The notes beneath the pieces were generated by a model. That model was not told the DNA's origin, did no database searches, and saw only the letters and a program-made list of their open reading frames with translations. Shown piece by piece: positions 33,525 through 45,418 of a stretch of DNA of 64,000 bases (positions are counted from its first letter, which is position 1; each line of letters starts with the position of its first letter). Made by a program: the position numbers and the translations under genes. This DNA comes from Ursus arctos (taxonomy: Eukaryota; Chordata; Mammalia; Carnivora; Ursidae): contig NW_026622952.1 of assembly GCF_023065955.2 (NCBI RefSeq), positions 31,234,313 through 31,298,312 of the forward strand. The letters run 5' to 3'.

Positions 33525-34100
33525 GTACTCTCTTCTGGTACCAGCCACAAGAATTGTTTTATTGCATGAGAAACATTGATAATGCCATGGGCTCCTTTCT
33601 TTTGATAGAACATGTCCAGTGACCAACTTGCTTTAATATCACCATCCCCCAGACTGGTGAGCCATTAGCTGCACACTGATCTAATGAAGTCTCTAATACA
33701 ACAACTAGGAAAAGTCACAGGCAAGAAATCTGATTATACTGTGTAAACAGCTCTTCTACTATAGGTACAGGCAAGATTTTGTACTCCTTACTCCTGTAAG
33801 AGTAAATGCTCCCAAGTAGGTCTTACATGAGAACAAGAGATCTAAGCCAAAATAGTTAATGTGATTTTTCTCATATTTTCAACATGTAGTACTATTACAC
33901 TCAGTATAACCTTGATATGTCTTTTTCCTGGACATTTGTCCCCTGGCCCCCATACTTGGGGCCCATAGTATAGTTCACATTCCTCTTTCCTAGCAATGCT
34001 CCTTCATATGGTGTCCATAGAGGATCTGTTAAATGACTTTGAGAAGAATTGTTATGAGTTGACAAAAATTTAATATGTTACACTTATTAGGGGCTCTTCG
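33525..34100. other. Intergenic, nothing recognised
   Basis: No gene or named repeat is visible. Confidence 0.5.
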
Positions 34101-34107
34101 ATGTTTT

Positions 34108-34325
34108 TACAAGGAAGTTTTTTTTTTAAAGATTTTATTTATTTATTTGACAGAGAGAGACAGCCAGCGAGAGAGGGAACATAAGCAGGGGGGAGTGGGA
34201 GAGGAAGAAGCAGGCCCCTAGCGGAGGAGCCTGATGTGGGGCTCGATCCCAGGACTCTGGGATCACACCCTGAGCCGAAGGCAGACGCTTAACGACTGCA
34301 CCACCCAGGTGCCCCTACAAGGGAG
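34108..34325 (-). mobile_element. Young CAN-SINE, minus strand, 10-bp target duplication
   Basis: The SINE (34118-34315) runs from T-rich tail through gacagccagcgagagaggg and gaggaagaagcaggcccc to gcaccacccaggtgcccc. Near-perfect direct repeats flank it: tacaaggaag (34108-34117) and tacaagggag (34316-34325), one mismatch. Confidence 0.96.
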
Positions 34326-34439
34326 CTTTAATTACTATATCAAAAAGGAAAAGTAACCAGATGCCTCTTGTCTCAATTACCACAGTGTAATCACCCAACA
34401 CCTATTGCATGAAAATGGGACTGCTGATTTATGTCCTTT

Positions 34440-34570
34440 ATTTCACACAAGGCTATGAGTTCCCGGAGTACGTATGATGCTCTGTTTGACTTTTTATCCT
34501 TAGTGCTCAGAACGGCACCTGGCACATAACTAAACTCAAGAATGTTTGTTGTGTGAATGAATGAGTAGTA
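34440..34570 (+). repeat. L2 LINE 3' end, sense
   Basis: Blocks aaggctatgagttcccggag, tttttatccttagtgctcag, aacggcacctggcacataac and gaatgtttgttgtgtgaatg followed by AATGAATGAG are the classic L2 3' terminus ('gcctggcacatagtaggcgctcaataaatgtttgttgaatgaatg'). The 121-codon minus-strand frame at 34391-34756 overlaps this repeat and is not a gene. Confidence 0.8.
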
Positions 34571-34819
34571 AATGATACTCAAATAGTGTACAACAAGAGG
34601 ATGAAAATATATATTCAAAGAGTAGGACCTGAGCAGAACACCGTGTGGTCTTTCAGTGTGCAGCCATCTGAGTGAGATTAGCCTGAGCATCGTACATCTC
34701 AAACAAACAAACAAAAGGTCCACTCCAGACATTATGGAAACAGAGACCCAAAACATCTAGCATAAGAATGTGCTCTGCAGGCAAATTAGATTTACAAATA
34801 TCATTCCCTTAAGTGAGAC

Positions 34820-37800
34820 TGAAAAAGGAGACCAACAAACTGGAGCAAACCATTTCTTCTCCCAAAATCACAAAGATAGAAGCACTGAATTGAGAAGATG
34901 AGGGAGTGGCTTTTTGCCTCAAATCTGTAACAAGCCCACATATCAAGAACAATAGCACTCGAGGAATTTTGTCAGATGATATATACAACCTATGAAAAAA
35001 TGAATCCATGCATTTACTGTCCTATATAAAAAATCAGTTGTGAAGTTTTTCCATTTAAAAAGTAACGTATGCTTCTTTTTAAATCAACAAGTTTCTAAAT
35101 GATGTACAGATGTTGTAAGAATTAAAAACTTTAAATAAATTCACTTTCACAAGGTTGTGATAAACATATTATAATTTATAATTAAGATTTATTTGTCCTC
35201 AAAGAATGGCTTTTAAATGTCATTTGAAAAAACCAAGAATGCTATCTGCAAAATAAAACTAAGCCATATATTTAACATTTTCAGATACTGTTTTTCTTAT
35301 TCTATGGCCTTTAACATTATGCCAATGCATGTGGGGGCAGGAGGGTGTATTTTTGTGTATTATTACTACACCAGTATATTGTGGCTGTTGTGTTTTGTTC
35401 ACATTTTACCTAAAGGCAAATTACAACAAAATGAAGATAAAAATGTTACTATCATCCCATAAATATTCATCAAGATCTGTTTTTAGGTGAATGTTGTTAA
35501 AGTTTGGAAGTTATAGAATGTTATAAATACACTACTGGAAAGGTTAATTTTCCTTCCAACTTTAGAGAAAAGAAAGAGAGATATAGAAACAGAGACATTT
35601 TGTTTCCTGTGCTATAGGCTATGCTGAGGTAATAGCAAGAAGTAGAATACAATTGAAAACATAAAAATAAAATGTCCATTAAACTGGTATTCATCTTTCG
35701 GAGAGCTGGTATGCAGCATGGATCAACCATGTGAGTGTAATTACTGTACAGTTTTTGAAAATATGTAGTGGGAGTCAGTTATTCACCAATTCAGGACTTA
35801 TTTTTGGATTTGTAAAAGAGCTCTATGGTGGATAATAACATGGTGTCAACCCTGCATGAGATGACGAAATGATGAAGTCTAAATTGTTCTGAATGCCTGC
35901 AAATGGATCAAATGGCTCAAAATAATAACTCAAATTTTATTAGGACTGTGATGATACTTTCAACCTTTCAGAAATACATTCTTTATGGTTCAAAATATGC
36001 TACATAAAATTGCTGAAATCTATTGTCATAGGAAAAGAAACAAAATTATGGAAAAGTAAAAATAATGGAATGAACTGCTTAAGAGAGAGAGAGAGAGAGC
36101 CCAGATAAAATAGCAGCTCAATAATGTGTGTTTAAAATTTTTTCTAGTAAATGGAACTAAAGATCTCTCCACCTTATATTCTATTACTTATTTATACTTT
36201 AAAAGCCTTGATAGATCAGGGCTAAGTTTTACCATTTGTGTCCTAAAGATGACATACTTTATGTTTATTCTCCTCTGGGTGGTTTTGACTCTAAAAATAA
36301 ACTTGTTTATTAGAACATGGATAGAAAGAATATCATGGGAAGATTAACTGGAAGAAATAAGACAATGGGAAAATTAAATTTTGTTTTAGAACATAATTCT
36401 TGTAGTGTTTCTATTTCCCATAATATGGTAGCATTTGCTCCATGTTATTTTGATTTCTCTACAAATAGAAAAATCATGAAGTCTTCCACCAGTGTATTAA
36501 AGGCTGTTGGAGCTTGGTGATAGATTTTCACACCTCAACAACATTGATTTAATCTTCAAAATTGTACTGAAAAAGTAAAAGCAGTTGAATGTATGATATG
36601 TCAGGAAATGGATGAGAAACGGAAGAAAGTGGGGGAAATAAAAGGAAATACTGTTTCTGTGTCTTCCAAATCTTGACATTAGACCTAACTCCAAGACAAT
36701 AGATTTTCAAGCTCCCATATGGTGGCTTCAGTAACAGCTCCCACTACAACTTAATTAAGCTTTGTTGATGCAATGAAATCAATATTCCCTTGGTAGTGGC
36801 ATGAGCAATATATCATTTCTATCTTTGGTCAGCTTCACTGCTGGATATTCAAACACACTAAGAGTAGTTTGAGGTTACAATGACATTTGCTTTGCAAGTT
36901 CACTTTTTTTTTTTTTTTTTTGAATAGCTACACTATCAGTTTGTACAGAGTGAAGGCTAACATTGAATTTCCAAGGTTTTAGAATGACCTGTGTCAGAAC
37001 TCTTCTGGCATGAAATATTATGCATAATTCATAATTCCCAAACTCTTCAAAATTCAACAAGCATGATTTAATTTCAGACCAGATTAGAATTAGTATGACA
37101 TTTTTGGCATTGTTATTAATTTTAGTAACAAAAGGAGCAATTAATTATATGAATATTGCCCCAAAAAGTCTATTAAATAATGTATTTTTAAAAATCCAAG
37201 CATATATGCCTAAACTGTCATTTGTAATTGGCAATTAAAATGCTTTTTGTGTCCAAAAAATATTTAATCAGCAAAAGTTTTTTTTCTTTTTTTCTTTTTT
37301 TATGAATTTAATAATCTGTCCAGAAATGTATTTGGTCAAAGTTAGTGGGTGAGCTGACATTTCAGAATCCAATCTCTTATGCTCTACCTTCAGGTTCAAA
37401 ACCTTTGATCAATTATACAATAGCAGCCTTGAAGATCAAAGAATCCCTAACTGCTAGTGAGCAAATATGGAGAAGTGGAATAACATTGGAGTGAAGTCAT
37501 TCATAACATGAAGTTACAGGACAAAGAGAATAACGATCTTAGAGTATATTTATTTTCTTCTTTTTTCGTGTAGAAAATAATGCTGTGAACTGATATAATG
37601 CTGTCAAAGCTTATCAGATACATGTTTTAAAGTGACCATAATTCAAATTCTGGTTGCCTTTAAAAACATTTGAGAGCAAAAATCAATATGTCATAATGTC
37701 AGGGAATCTTTTGAATTAAAATGTTATATCATCCATTAGTTTCCCTCTTAGACCAGTCTTACATTGGCTTAAAAGTACAACCACTATGGAAGGCTACTGA

Positions 37801-38860
37801 ATGACCCACCTTTGGCTAGATCAAATTAATGATGGAAAAATACTTAAGGAACACGATTTCCTTTATTCATTAAAGCAAAATTCAAAGCACTAGCATAGTT
37901 AGGTTGTGAAATGCACTGGTCAAACATGGAATATATTTTCTGAATATTTTCAAATATGCCAATTGCAGGGGTAAAGTGAAAATGTCTGGTCATTTTCCAA
38001 AGAGATACTATGTAGGTAAAATTGTTTTATGCATCACACAAGGAATAGGTTTTATGTGTGTCTTTGCAGCCAATTTTCTTAATTAGTATAGACAACTTAA
38101 GCAGCTTAAAGGTATTTCTTGCTTATTAAAAATTGTCTTTATAAACTTACAAGAATAGATTTATAATGAATTCATGCTAAGAAGCATTTGTTAAATTTAG
38201 AAAATTTGAGAACAACATGCTAACATCTTGTTCATGCTGTTTATGTGTCTAAGCCCCCTTCTATAAATTATTGCTTTATTTAGCTGTTTCTTGAGAAGGA
38301 TAGTTTTCACAAATCTGAGATTCTTAATGGTTGGGAATTCCACTAACCAATATGCCTTCAAGTCTATTAAATCAAACTTCATATTACTTAAATGTTTTAG
38401 AAATGTCTATAACTATGTGCATTATATGTTAGATTCTATTTATTGCAATAAAAAGTGGCCTGATATTTCTATTGCTGTCAAGTAGTAATAGATAACAATT
38501 TTTGAGAGTTTGCCCCGTAATGGGATTTTTAATGCAGATTTTGCATGCGATATGCACATTCCAGAGGAATGGCTAAACCCTCTGGCAAAATTAAAGAGGG
38601 GTTTGTGTAGTGAGCACAATATAAATAAGTAGAAGCCTGGCAATGTAAATGAGAAAAAAGAACTTGGGAAATTCTCTGATACTGCAGAATTAGTATCCAT
38701 CGTTAAATTGGTATAGAGATTTATGTTACTTGACTTGGATTGCTAGAAGCTTGCTAAATTCATTGTTCTCATGAGCTCCTGCTGTCTCCAAACTGAGAAA
38801 TATCCCCTCAAAGGGGATAGAATATATAGAAAGGAAAGTAAACAACAGGCTAACAGCAGC
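34820..38860. other. Repeat-poor unique block, no gene seen
   Basis: Over about 4 kb I recognise no SINE, LINE, LTR or DNA transposon, only short simple runs (AG at 36081-36099, T at about 36904-36922, T-rich at 37279-37302). Open reading frames are all under about 90 codons and lack motifs. Function is unknown. Confidence 0.45.
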
Positions 38861-38864
38861 ATGT

Positions 38865-38965
38865 ATATTCTCTAATTCTCATGCCCTCACAAAATATGAG
38901 GTTGATACTATTATTAAACTTACGGATGAGCAAACAGGTCAAGATTAAATAGCTAGCTTTACCCC
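38865..38965 (+). repeat. MIR fragment
   Basis: Blocks tctaattctcatgccctcac, atgaggttgatactattatt and acttacggatgagcaaacag correspond to the MIR core ('aatcctcacaacaaccctatgaggtaggtactattatt...cagatgaggaaactgag'). Confidence 0.65.
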
Positions 38966-39126
38966 ATCCTGATATTAAACACTAAATCCCCCTCCCCCAA
39001 AGTGAAACAAGTCACATTCACAAAAGCAATGCAAATTTTAGGAAATAAAAATAAACATGTGTGTTGGTTTTATGAGAATACACCTGAGGCTGTGTACTGG
39101 TAGGAGCTCAAAAAAGACTTGAATAA

Positions 39127-39302
39127 GGGCATTTGGGTGGCTGTCAGTTAAGCATCTGCCTTCAGCTCAGGTCAGGATCCCAGGGTCCTGGGTTCGAGCA
39201 CCACATCAGGCTCCCAGCTCAAGAGAGAGCCCGCTTCTCCCCATGCTTGTACTCTTTTTCTCTCTGTCAAATAAATAAATAAAATCTTTTTTTAAAAAAA
39301 GA
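39127..39302 (+). mobile_element. CAN-SINE, partly degraded
   Basis: Begins GGGCATTTGGGTGGCTGTCAG (mutated head), includes tctgccttcagctcaggtca and ctgggttcgagcaccaca (B box), and ends TCTGTCAAATAAATAAATAA. The middle is shorter than in other copies. A duplication around aaaaaagac at each side is possible but not secure. Confidence 0.9.
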
Positions 39303-39354
39303 CAAATATATGGGGGAAATAACCTTTTTTTCCACTGAAGTTCTAAAACTTATG

Positions 39355-39553
39355 AAGATTGATTCATTCGTTCATTAAGCAAGTATATGTTCTAGACATT
39401 GGGTCCATAGTGTTAAGTGAGGGTAGAAAAGACCTGTGAATTTAAGGTGATAGCAAATTATGTAGGAAAGAGATAATACTAAAAACCAAATAAACAAAAC
39501 AAAACAGCAAAAAAAGTAAAGGCTAAGGAAATTATGTGACAAGGGTGTGACTG
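39355..39553 (-). repeat. L2 LINE fragment, antisense, left half
   Basis: Starts gattcattcgttcattaagc then aagtatatgttctagacatt, the antisense L2 3' end, and continues with aaccaaataaacaaaac and gtaaaggctaaggaaattat. The L2 is cut by an L1 at about 39561 and appears to resume at 40162. Confidence 0.65.
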
Positions 39554-40161
39554 GGTGGCTTCCTTATTTTTATTTATTTATGTTTATGTATATTTTTTCA
39601 GGTGTAGAATTTAATGATTCATCACTTACATACCTCATCTGGTGCTCATCGCAGGTGCCCCCCCTTAATACATCACCAATTTAGCCCATCCCCCCACCTC
39701 TCTACCAGCAACCCTCAGTTTGTTCTCTATATTGAAAAGTCTATTTCTTGGTTTGCCTCCCCTTTTTCCCCTTATGCTCATTTGTTTTGTTTCTTAAATA
39801 CCACATATGAGTGAAGTCATATGGTATTTGTCTTTCTCTGACTGACTTATTTCACTTAGCATGATATTTTCTGGCTCCATCCATGTCACGCAAATGACAA
39901 GATTTCACTCTTTTTAATGGCTCAGTAATATTCCATTATATGTATATATTATATAATATTATAATATTGTAAATAATATTGTAAATAATGCTGCTATAAA
40001 CATTGGGGTGCTTGTATCCCTTCAAATCAGTATTTTTGTATCTTTGGGATAAATACCCAGTAGTGCAATTGCTGGGTCATAGGGTAGCTCTATTTTTAAC
40101 TTTTTGAGGAGCCTCCATACTGTTTTCCAGAGTGACTGCACCAGTTTGCATTCAGGTGGCT
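39554..40161 (-). mobile_element. L1 LINE 3' end inserted in L2
   Basis: Antisense L1 3' UTR and ORF2 end: atgattcatcacttacatac, ggtgctcatcgcaggtgc, catatgagtgaagtcatatg, ggctcagtaatattccatta and taccagtagtgcaattgct-like sequence, up to cagagtgactgcaccagt. The short repeat ggtggct at 39554-39560 and 40155-40161 is a likely target duplication. Small TA expansion at 39938-39995. Confidence 0.82.
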
Positions 40162-40330
40162 ACTTTAGATTGGGTGATGGGAAACCGTGTCTGTGGAGAA
40201 GCTCTTCAAGTTGGGATAGGAATGACAGTGAGAACACATTTATATAAACATCAAGGGAAAGAACAGAAGTTAAGATTGGTATTTTGGAGCAGAATGGTTG
40301 AAGTTGATAGTGGCAAAAGATGAATTCAGA
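40162..40330 (-). repeat. L2 LINE fragment, antisense, right half
   Basis: Moderate similarity to the antisense L2 region that normally follows the part at 39355-39553, for example ctgtggagaagctcttcaag. Continuity across the L1 is inferred from order and orientation. Confidence 0.45.
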
Positions 40331-40499
40331 AAGAAAAAGAAGGGAAATAATTTTTTAGGACAAATTAGAGGTATTTGTTTTAAGGTGCAGACCAAGGTAG
40401 TATCCTTACTATAGTTTTGATAGACACAATTACACTAAAATTCTAACAAAATGGACACATATGTATAAGTGTTAGATAAAAATAAATCAAAAACCTAAA

Positions 40500-40795
40500 T
40501 TGGAAATTCACAAATAGAAATAACACAAAGTGCATAAGCATGTGAAAAAATATTTAACTTAGTACTGATTAAAGGAATTAATATTAAAATTTGTAACAAT
40601 CCAAGTGTCAAATTTCAATTGATAAAAATAGTAACGGATGCTAGCAAGGGTATATGGAAACAGCAGTATTACTCACTTCTGGTGGAAATGCGCATTGCTA
40701 CACTCTTTCTGGGAAGCAATCTGTCAATATATATGGAAAACTAAAAATATGTCCATAACTTTAGCCAATAAATTCCACTTGGATATTTGTTGTCA
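40500..40795 (+). mobile_element. Ancient L1 ORF2 fragment, sense
   Basis: Blocks gatgctagcaagggtatatg, ttctggtggaaatgcgcatt, gcaatctgtcaatatat and ccaataaattccacttgga match the well-known L1 ORF2 segment ('gctggcgaggatgtggag...ggtgggaatgtaaaatgg...gacccagcaattccactc'). Highly diverged and broken. Confidence 0.65.
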
Positions 40796-40799
40796 AGCT

Positions 40800-41475
40800 T
40801 ACTTGTGTTTTTAACATTGGATCACACACCTTTTTAATATCAATATTATTATAGCTGGTATTCTTTTAGTAGGTTTGAAAACTTGAGAAAGAACTTCCAA
40901 CGGAGCCAGACTGCATTATTTCAACTTCAATACATCATGTGTTCAGGACACCACAAAGAAAGAAAAATGAAAGGCATTTCATTATACCCTATCAAATGCA
41001 ATGTCCAAACAATATCTATTTGGGACAATTCAGCAACTGAATGGCCCAGGGGTTCTGCTCAGTGATGATTGACTGACTATAGCCTAGAACTGAGTCTCTA
41101 CAGGGCATATTAGTTGACCATTCCAGCAAAAGGAGAGGCTATTCTGCCTTCCTGAAAATGGTGTGAAGATTTTACTTTTCTCTTTTTCAACCCTTTCTGT
41201 ATTTGGGGAGTGGGCAGGGAGTTTCTGGTATAATTTCTTAAGGACAGTCATCATAATTTTAATCCCATTTATTCCTACAAACATATAAAACAAAATACCT
41301 ATATATGTATCTATTAATCTTTTTCTATTTATCTATAAATATATATATATATTTATCTGTGATGTATTCTTATAGATATGAAACTATATACAAATATATA
41401 ACTGTATAGATAGATATAAAACTATAATAATATAGTATGATGTTACTAATGAAATCAGGCTTGAGTTAAAATCTG
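40800..41475. other. Intergenic, nothing recognised; TA repeat
   Basis: A TATA-type low-complexity region lies at about 41300-41415. No supported gene. Confidence 0.5.
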
Positions 41476-41479
41476 ACAC

Positions 41480-42570
41480 ATTGGTAAGAGTTCATTGAGC
41501 AAAGGAGAAAAAACATTCTAGACTGAAGTAACACAATGGGAAGACCCTGTGACAGAAGCAAAGGAATTTTGGAGACACTAAAATTCAGGTAATGCAACTC
41601 AAGCACACACTCCAGGGATGCATTATGGTATAAAAGCCAACTGCAGATTTAAGCACAGGTCAGAATTTATATGACATTTTTGGCTATGTTAATTGTTTTG
41701 GTTTTTTACTAAGAGTAAAACTATCTAAAGAAAAAACTTCAATGGAGTGTTAAAAAGAAGCAATCACAATTAGATTTATTTTTCAAAATACCATTTGGCC
41801 ATAGTGTAGCAAAGAAAGGGTGGTGGTTAAGTGAATGTGGAGATGACTGAGGATTGGCCTTAAGAAGTAACAATAGATATGGAAAGAAATAGACAAAATT
41901 AGGATGTATTTATGGAGGAAAAAAACACATGGCTAAAACCTATTAATGAATTGAGTGTGAGAGGACAAAGGAGAAGGACATCAAAAGTGACACCTGGATT
42001 TAGGACTTATATAGATTTCATAGATAATGTCACTGGATGGAGCTAATTACCTTCTTAGAATCGAACAGTCATATTTGGGTAGAAATTAGTATTAGGAGTT
42101 CAGTTTGACTTTTGCAAAAATGTCAAGCAGGCAAGTGTGGCATCCAGTGAAGGTATTTCCAAGAGACATGAATATGGGTGTCATTCATGCTTGGGTGGTA
42201 ATCACAGCTATGAGAATGGGGGCAGAGAGATAAAGAGTCAGACATGGAGGGGTCTGGTTCAGAGCCTCCAGCAATTCCAGCAGATAGAGGCTAATTAGAG
42301 GAAGAAGAGCCTACAAACGTGTCTAAGTAGAAGGAAAACCATAGACATCGTGGTGCCATGGACAGCAAAGAAAGAACTTGTTTTTAAAAGAAGAGAGTGA
42401 TTAACACAATGCTATTGTGGGGTCAAAAAGGATAAAGTTTAGGAAATTTCCCATTGGATTTAAAAAGATTAATGTTTATGAGTCACCTTGTGAGATTGAT
42501 GTCAATGAATGGCAAGTATTGGAGCCACGTTTGAGGGCATCCAACAGTGAGAAAGAGATGAGGACATAGA
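41480..42570 (-). repeat. Long L2 LINE fragment, antisense
   Basis: Ordered antisense L2 blocks extend over roughly 1.1 kb: acattctagactgaagtaac (accessory-gene-like purine-rich region), aaagtgacacctggatttag, attaggagttcagtttgact, atgtcaagcaggcaagtgtg, gaaggaaaaccatagac and ttttaaaagaagagagtgat. It is the longest L2 copy in the window. All frames are dead. Some internal stretches match poorly. Confidence 0.65.
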
Positions 42571-42574
42571 CACA

Positions 42575-42863
42575 GACTCTAAAGGGGAATGGGATATACA
42601 GAGTGAAAATTATCTTATATGTATATTCAACTGTACATTCTATAACAAAACTATTTTTTCAAAAATAACAAAACTCTGTCTTCAGTTTATCTTCAACTCT
42701 TATTGCATCTCTCATTTTACTGACCAACCACTTTAAATAGTATTTGACTTCATTCTCAAATTCATTTTTTCTTCAAGTTACTACAATATAGCTTCTACTA
42801 CTTCACCAGTCTTCAGAAATAATCCCTTTCTTGCAATATATATTCTTATCATTAACACCATAT
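42575..42863. other. Intergenic, nothing recognised
   Basis: Short A+T-rich gap between the L2 and a SINE. Confidence 0.5.
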
Positions 42864-42864
42864 C

Positions 42865-42878
42865 CAAAGGTATCCTAT

Positions 42879-42913
<35 letters not shown>

Positions 42914-43097
42914 TTTTGAGAGGGAAAGCACGTGCAAGCAGGGGGGTGGGCAGAGAGAGAGAAACTCTTAAGCAGGCTCCATGCTCAGCGCAGAGCATGA
43001 TGCATGGCTTAATATGACAATCCTGAGATCATGACCTGAGCCAAAATCGAGTCGGCTCCCCAACTGACTGAGCCACCCAGGTGCCCCCAAAGGTATC
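42865..43097 (-). mobile_element. CAN-SINE, minus strand, older, expanded tail
   Basis: The SINE (42875-43087) has an expanded (TTTA)n tail at 42876-42915, then gagagggaaagcacgtgc, atcctgagatcatgacctga and gagccacccaggtgcccc. Direct repeats caaaggtatc at 42865-42874 and 43088-43097 mark the target site. Its middle differs from the young subfamily. Confidence 0.95.
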
Positions 43098-43218
43098 TTT
43101 TCATTTTCCCTTCTATTTCATTTATCAAAAGTTATTTAAAACTATCAAACTCCATTAACATCTCATTATTATGTTTACCCTCTATTTTATTCTTGAACAC
43201 ACTCTATTGGATTTCCTC

Positions 43219-43580
43219 TGTCTTAATCTGTTAGGGCTACTCTAACAAAATACCATGGGTTGGGTGATTTATAAACAACAGAAATTTATTTCTGACAGTT
43301 CTGGAATCTGGAAAGTCCCACGACCTAGGTGCCGGCATATTCAATGTCTGATGAGAACTAGCTTCCTCACAGATGGCTTTCTATGAAATCTCATATAGTA
43401 GAAGGGGTGAGGAAGATCTCTGGGGTCTCTTCAACAAGGTCATTTATCCCCTTCATGAGAGCTCCACCCCCATGCCAGTCCCCCTTCAGTGGCCCCACCT
43501 CCTAATGTTATCACTTTGGGGGTTAGAATTTTAATATATGAATGTGGAGGGGTGTGGATATAAATATTCAGTCCATTAAA
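43219..43580 (-). mobile_element. MLT1 (MaLR) solo LTR
   Basis: The + strand starts tgtcttaatctgttagggct then acaaaataccatgggttggg, ataaacaacagaaatttatt, cagttctggaatctgg, ctctggggtctcttcaac, cttcatgagagctccacccc, ccccacctcctaatgttatc and ends gatataaatattcagtccat. This is the reverse complement of an MLT1-type MaLR LTR, nearly full length, about 360 bases, well preserved. MaLRs are non-autonomous class III elements. Confidence 0.88.
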
Positions 43581-43584
43581 TCCT

Positions 43585-44785
43585 CTAAAAAATGTTTTCT
43601 TTCACTTTTAAGCTATTCTTCTGATATGGTTCCAAGTGTATTAGTTTGATGGGACTACGAAAATTCTACATGCCTAACAGCCAGTGAGTAAACCTTATAC
43701 ATACGCAATTGAAAGTCTATATATCCTGTTAATCTGGGAGGCATATAGATATTTGGGGACCGGAAGCTTACAAAATTTAGAGGCAGTCTAAGTCACATAT
43801 AAAAAAATAGGTGTGAAAAGTGAATGAAATTTCTAATGAAATTCTATTTTTCTAGAATGAGGAAAGATACCACAACAAATTTTAAATTTTTCAAAACCAA
43901 CATATTACAAAACCACCACAATATCTGGAAAAATAGTATAACATTTTCATTAGCTAACTAAATGATGCAGCTCTATAACACTTTTCCCTTCCATTTTTAG
44001 TTGCATAATTTCCTACCAATCTTTTTTATGACAACATAGTAAAATAGTTTTGATAGGGAAAATAAAAAATAATTTAGCCTTTCCTCGGCATTGTTTATAT
44101 AAATTTATTTTTGTCAGTTTACTTTTATTTATTTTCTCAAATACAGATTTCCTGTATTTCAAATCTTCTTGTACAAAGTCTAACCTTCATTACTGTTTGA
44201 ATAGGTAGTAGTCATTAATCACTTTGTCAAAAAGTGAGTGTAGGAAACTCATTCCCTGAGCTTTATGTTTTCATATCTGATTGGAATCAACCTCCATTTT
44301 GATTAGGACTTAATAAGAATGAACCCTCTGCTGACAACTTTCCATTCTAACGATTGGAAGAATTTTTCATAAGCTAATTTCTGACTCAACACATCAAATC
44401 TTGTTTCGGCTCCACTCCTAGATCATCCTATTTTTATCAGCCACAGCATTTGGACACTGAGTTTGCTGATTACAAGATAAAAAGTGTTTCTTACTTTGTT
44501 AAATTTGTCCACTAATAAATTGAGCATGATTTGTCACAATATGTATTTCCTTTGCATAAAAGAATACTTGCACTAACCATTTACATCTTCATAATTTTCA
44601 ACTTTACTTATTCAATTTGTCTCAATTTTATTGAGTTTATTTTGTTGCTAAATAGCTGAATTCTAAAATAAATGGAGGGATTTAAATTGCCCTATGTGGA
44701 AATACTAATGGCTTTAAATGCAACATTCTCTATGAGTATATGTATTAACTTAGATGGGAAATACCACAGCAAATTAAATAATAGA
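43585..44785. other. Intergenic, nothing recognised
   Basis: A+T-rich, no open reading frame of note, no repeat that I can name. Confidence 0.5.
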
Positions 44786-44789
44786 GGCT

Positions 44790-44880
44790 CTTTATTCATT
44801 CTTTCAGTCATTCAGTTAACAACTCTTCATTGAGGCAGTGAGATGTGCTAGTCTCTCTTTGGTTGATGGGAATAAAGTAA
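44790..44880 (-). repeat. L2 LINE 3' end, antisense
   Basis: Blocks ttcattctttcagtcattca, acaactcttcattgaggcag and gatgtgctagtctct match the antisense L2 terminus. Confidence 0.55.
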
Positions 44881-45074
44881 TAGCATAAAAACACACACGC
44901 ACATATACACACACAAAAGCCATGCTTCTCAGGTATCTAAGCATTTGGGGAGGTAAGGGATGGGATTAACAAATAATTATACAGGTTATTATTAAATTAA
45001 GTTTTTAATAAATGCCATGAAAGGAAGTATAAATTTTGCACGCTAACACATTAAGTCAAACTAAATATCTTTTT

Positions 45075-45303
45075 CATATGCCATTCTTTTTTTTTTAAGA
45101 TTTTATTTATTTATTTGACACAGAGAGGTAGGGTGAGACAGCATAAGCAAAGGGAGTGGCAGAGGGAGAGGGAGAAGCAAGCTCCCCGCAGACCAGGGAG
45201 CCCAGCGTGGGACTTGATCCCAGGACTGTTGGGATTATGTCCTGAGCCGAAGGCAGATGCTTAACCAGCTGAGCCACCCAGGGGCTGCCATATGTCATTC
45301 TTT
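45075..45303 (-). mobile_element. CAN-SINE, minus strand, 15-bp target duplication
   Basis: The SINE (about 45090-45288) reads from a T run through aagattttatttatttatttg, ggagaagcaagctccccgc and gatcccaggactgttggg to gagccacccaggggctgc. Flanking repeats catatgccattcttt (45075-45089) and catatgtcattcttt (45289-45303) differ at one base. Confidence 0.96.
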
Positions 45304-45309
45304 ATACAC

Positions 45310-45382
45310 TAGGAATAGTTAACTAAATATATTAAATTTCTTTTTTTTATGTATTTAATTTCTGCTTATTCAATCAAAGGAT

Positions 45383-45418
<36 letters not shown>

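Noticed and set aside
34391..34756. 121-codon minus-strand frame
   Set aside because: Overlaps an L2 3' end in the opposite orientation and has no recognisable motif.
36902..36922. T run as tail of a minus-strand retrocopy
   Set aside because: No polyadenylation signal or coding-like sequence on the minus strand upstream of it.
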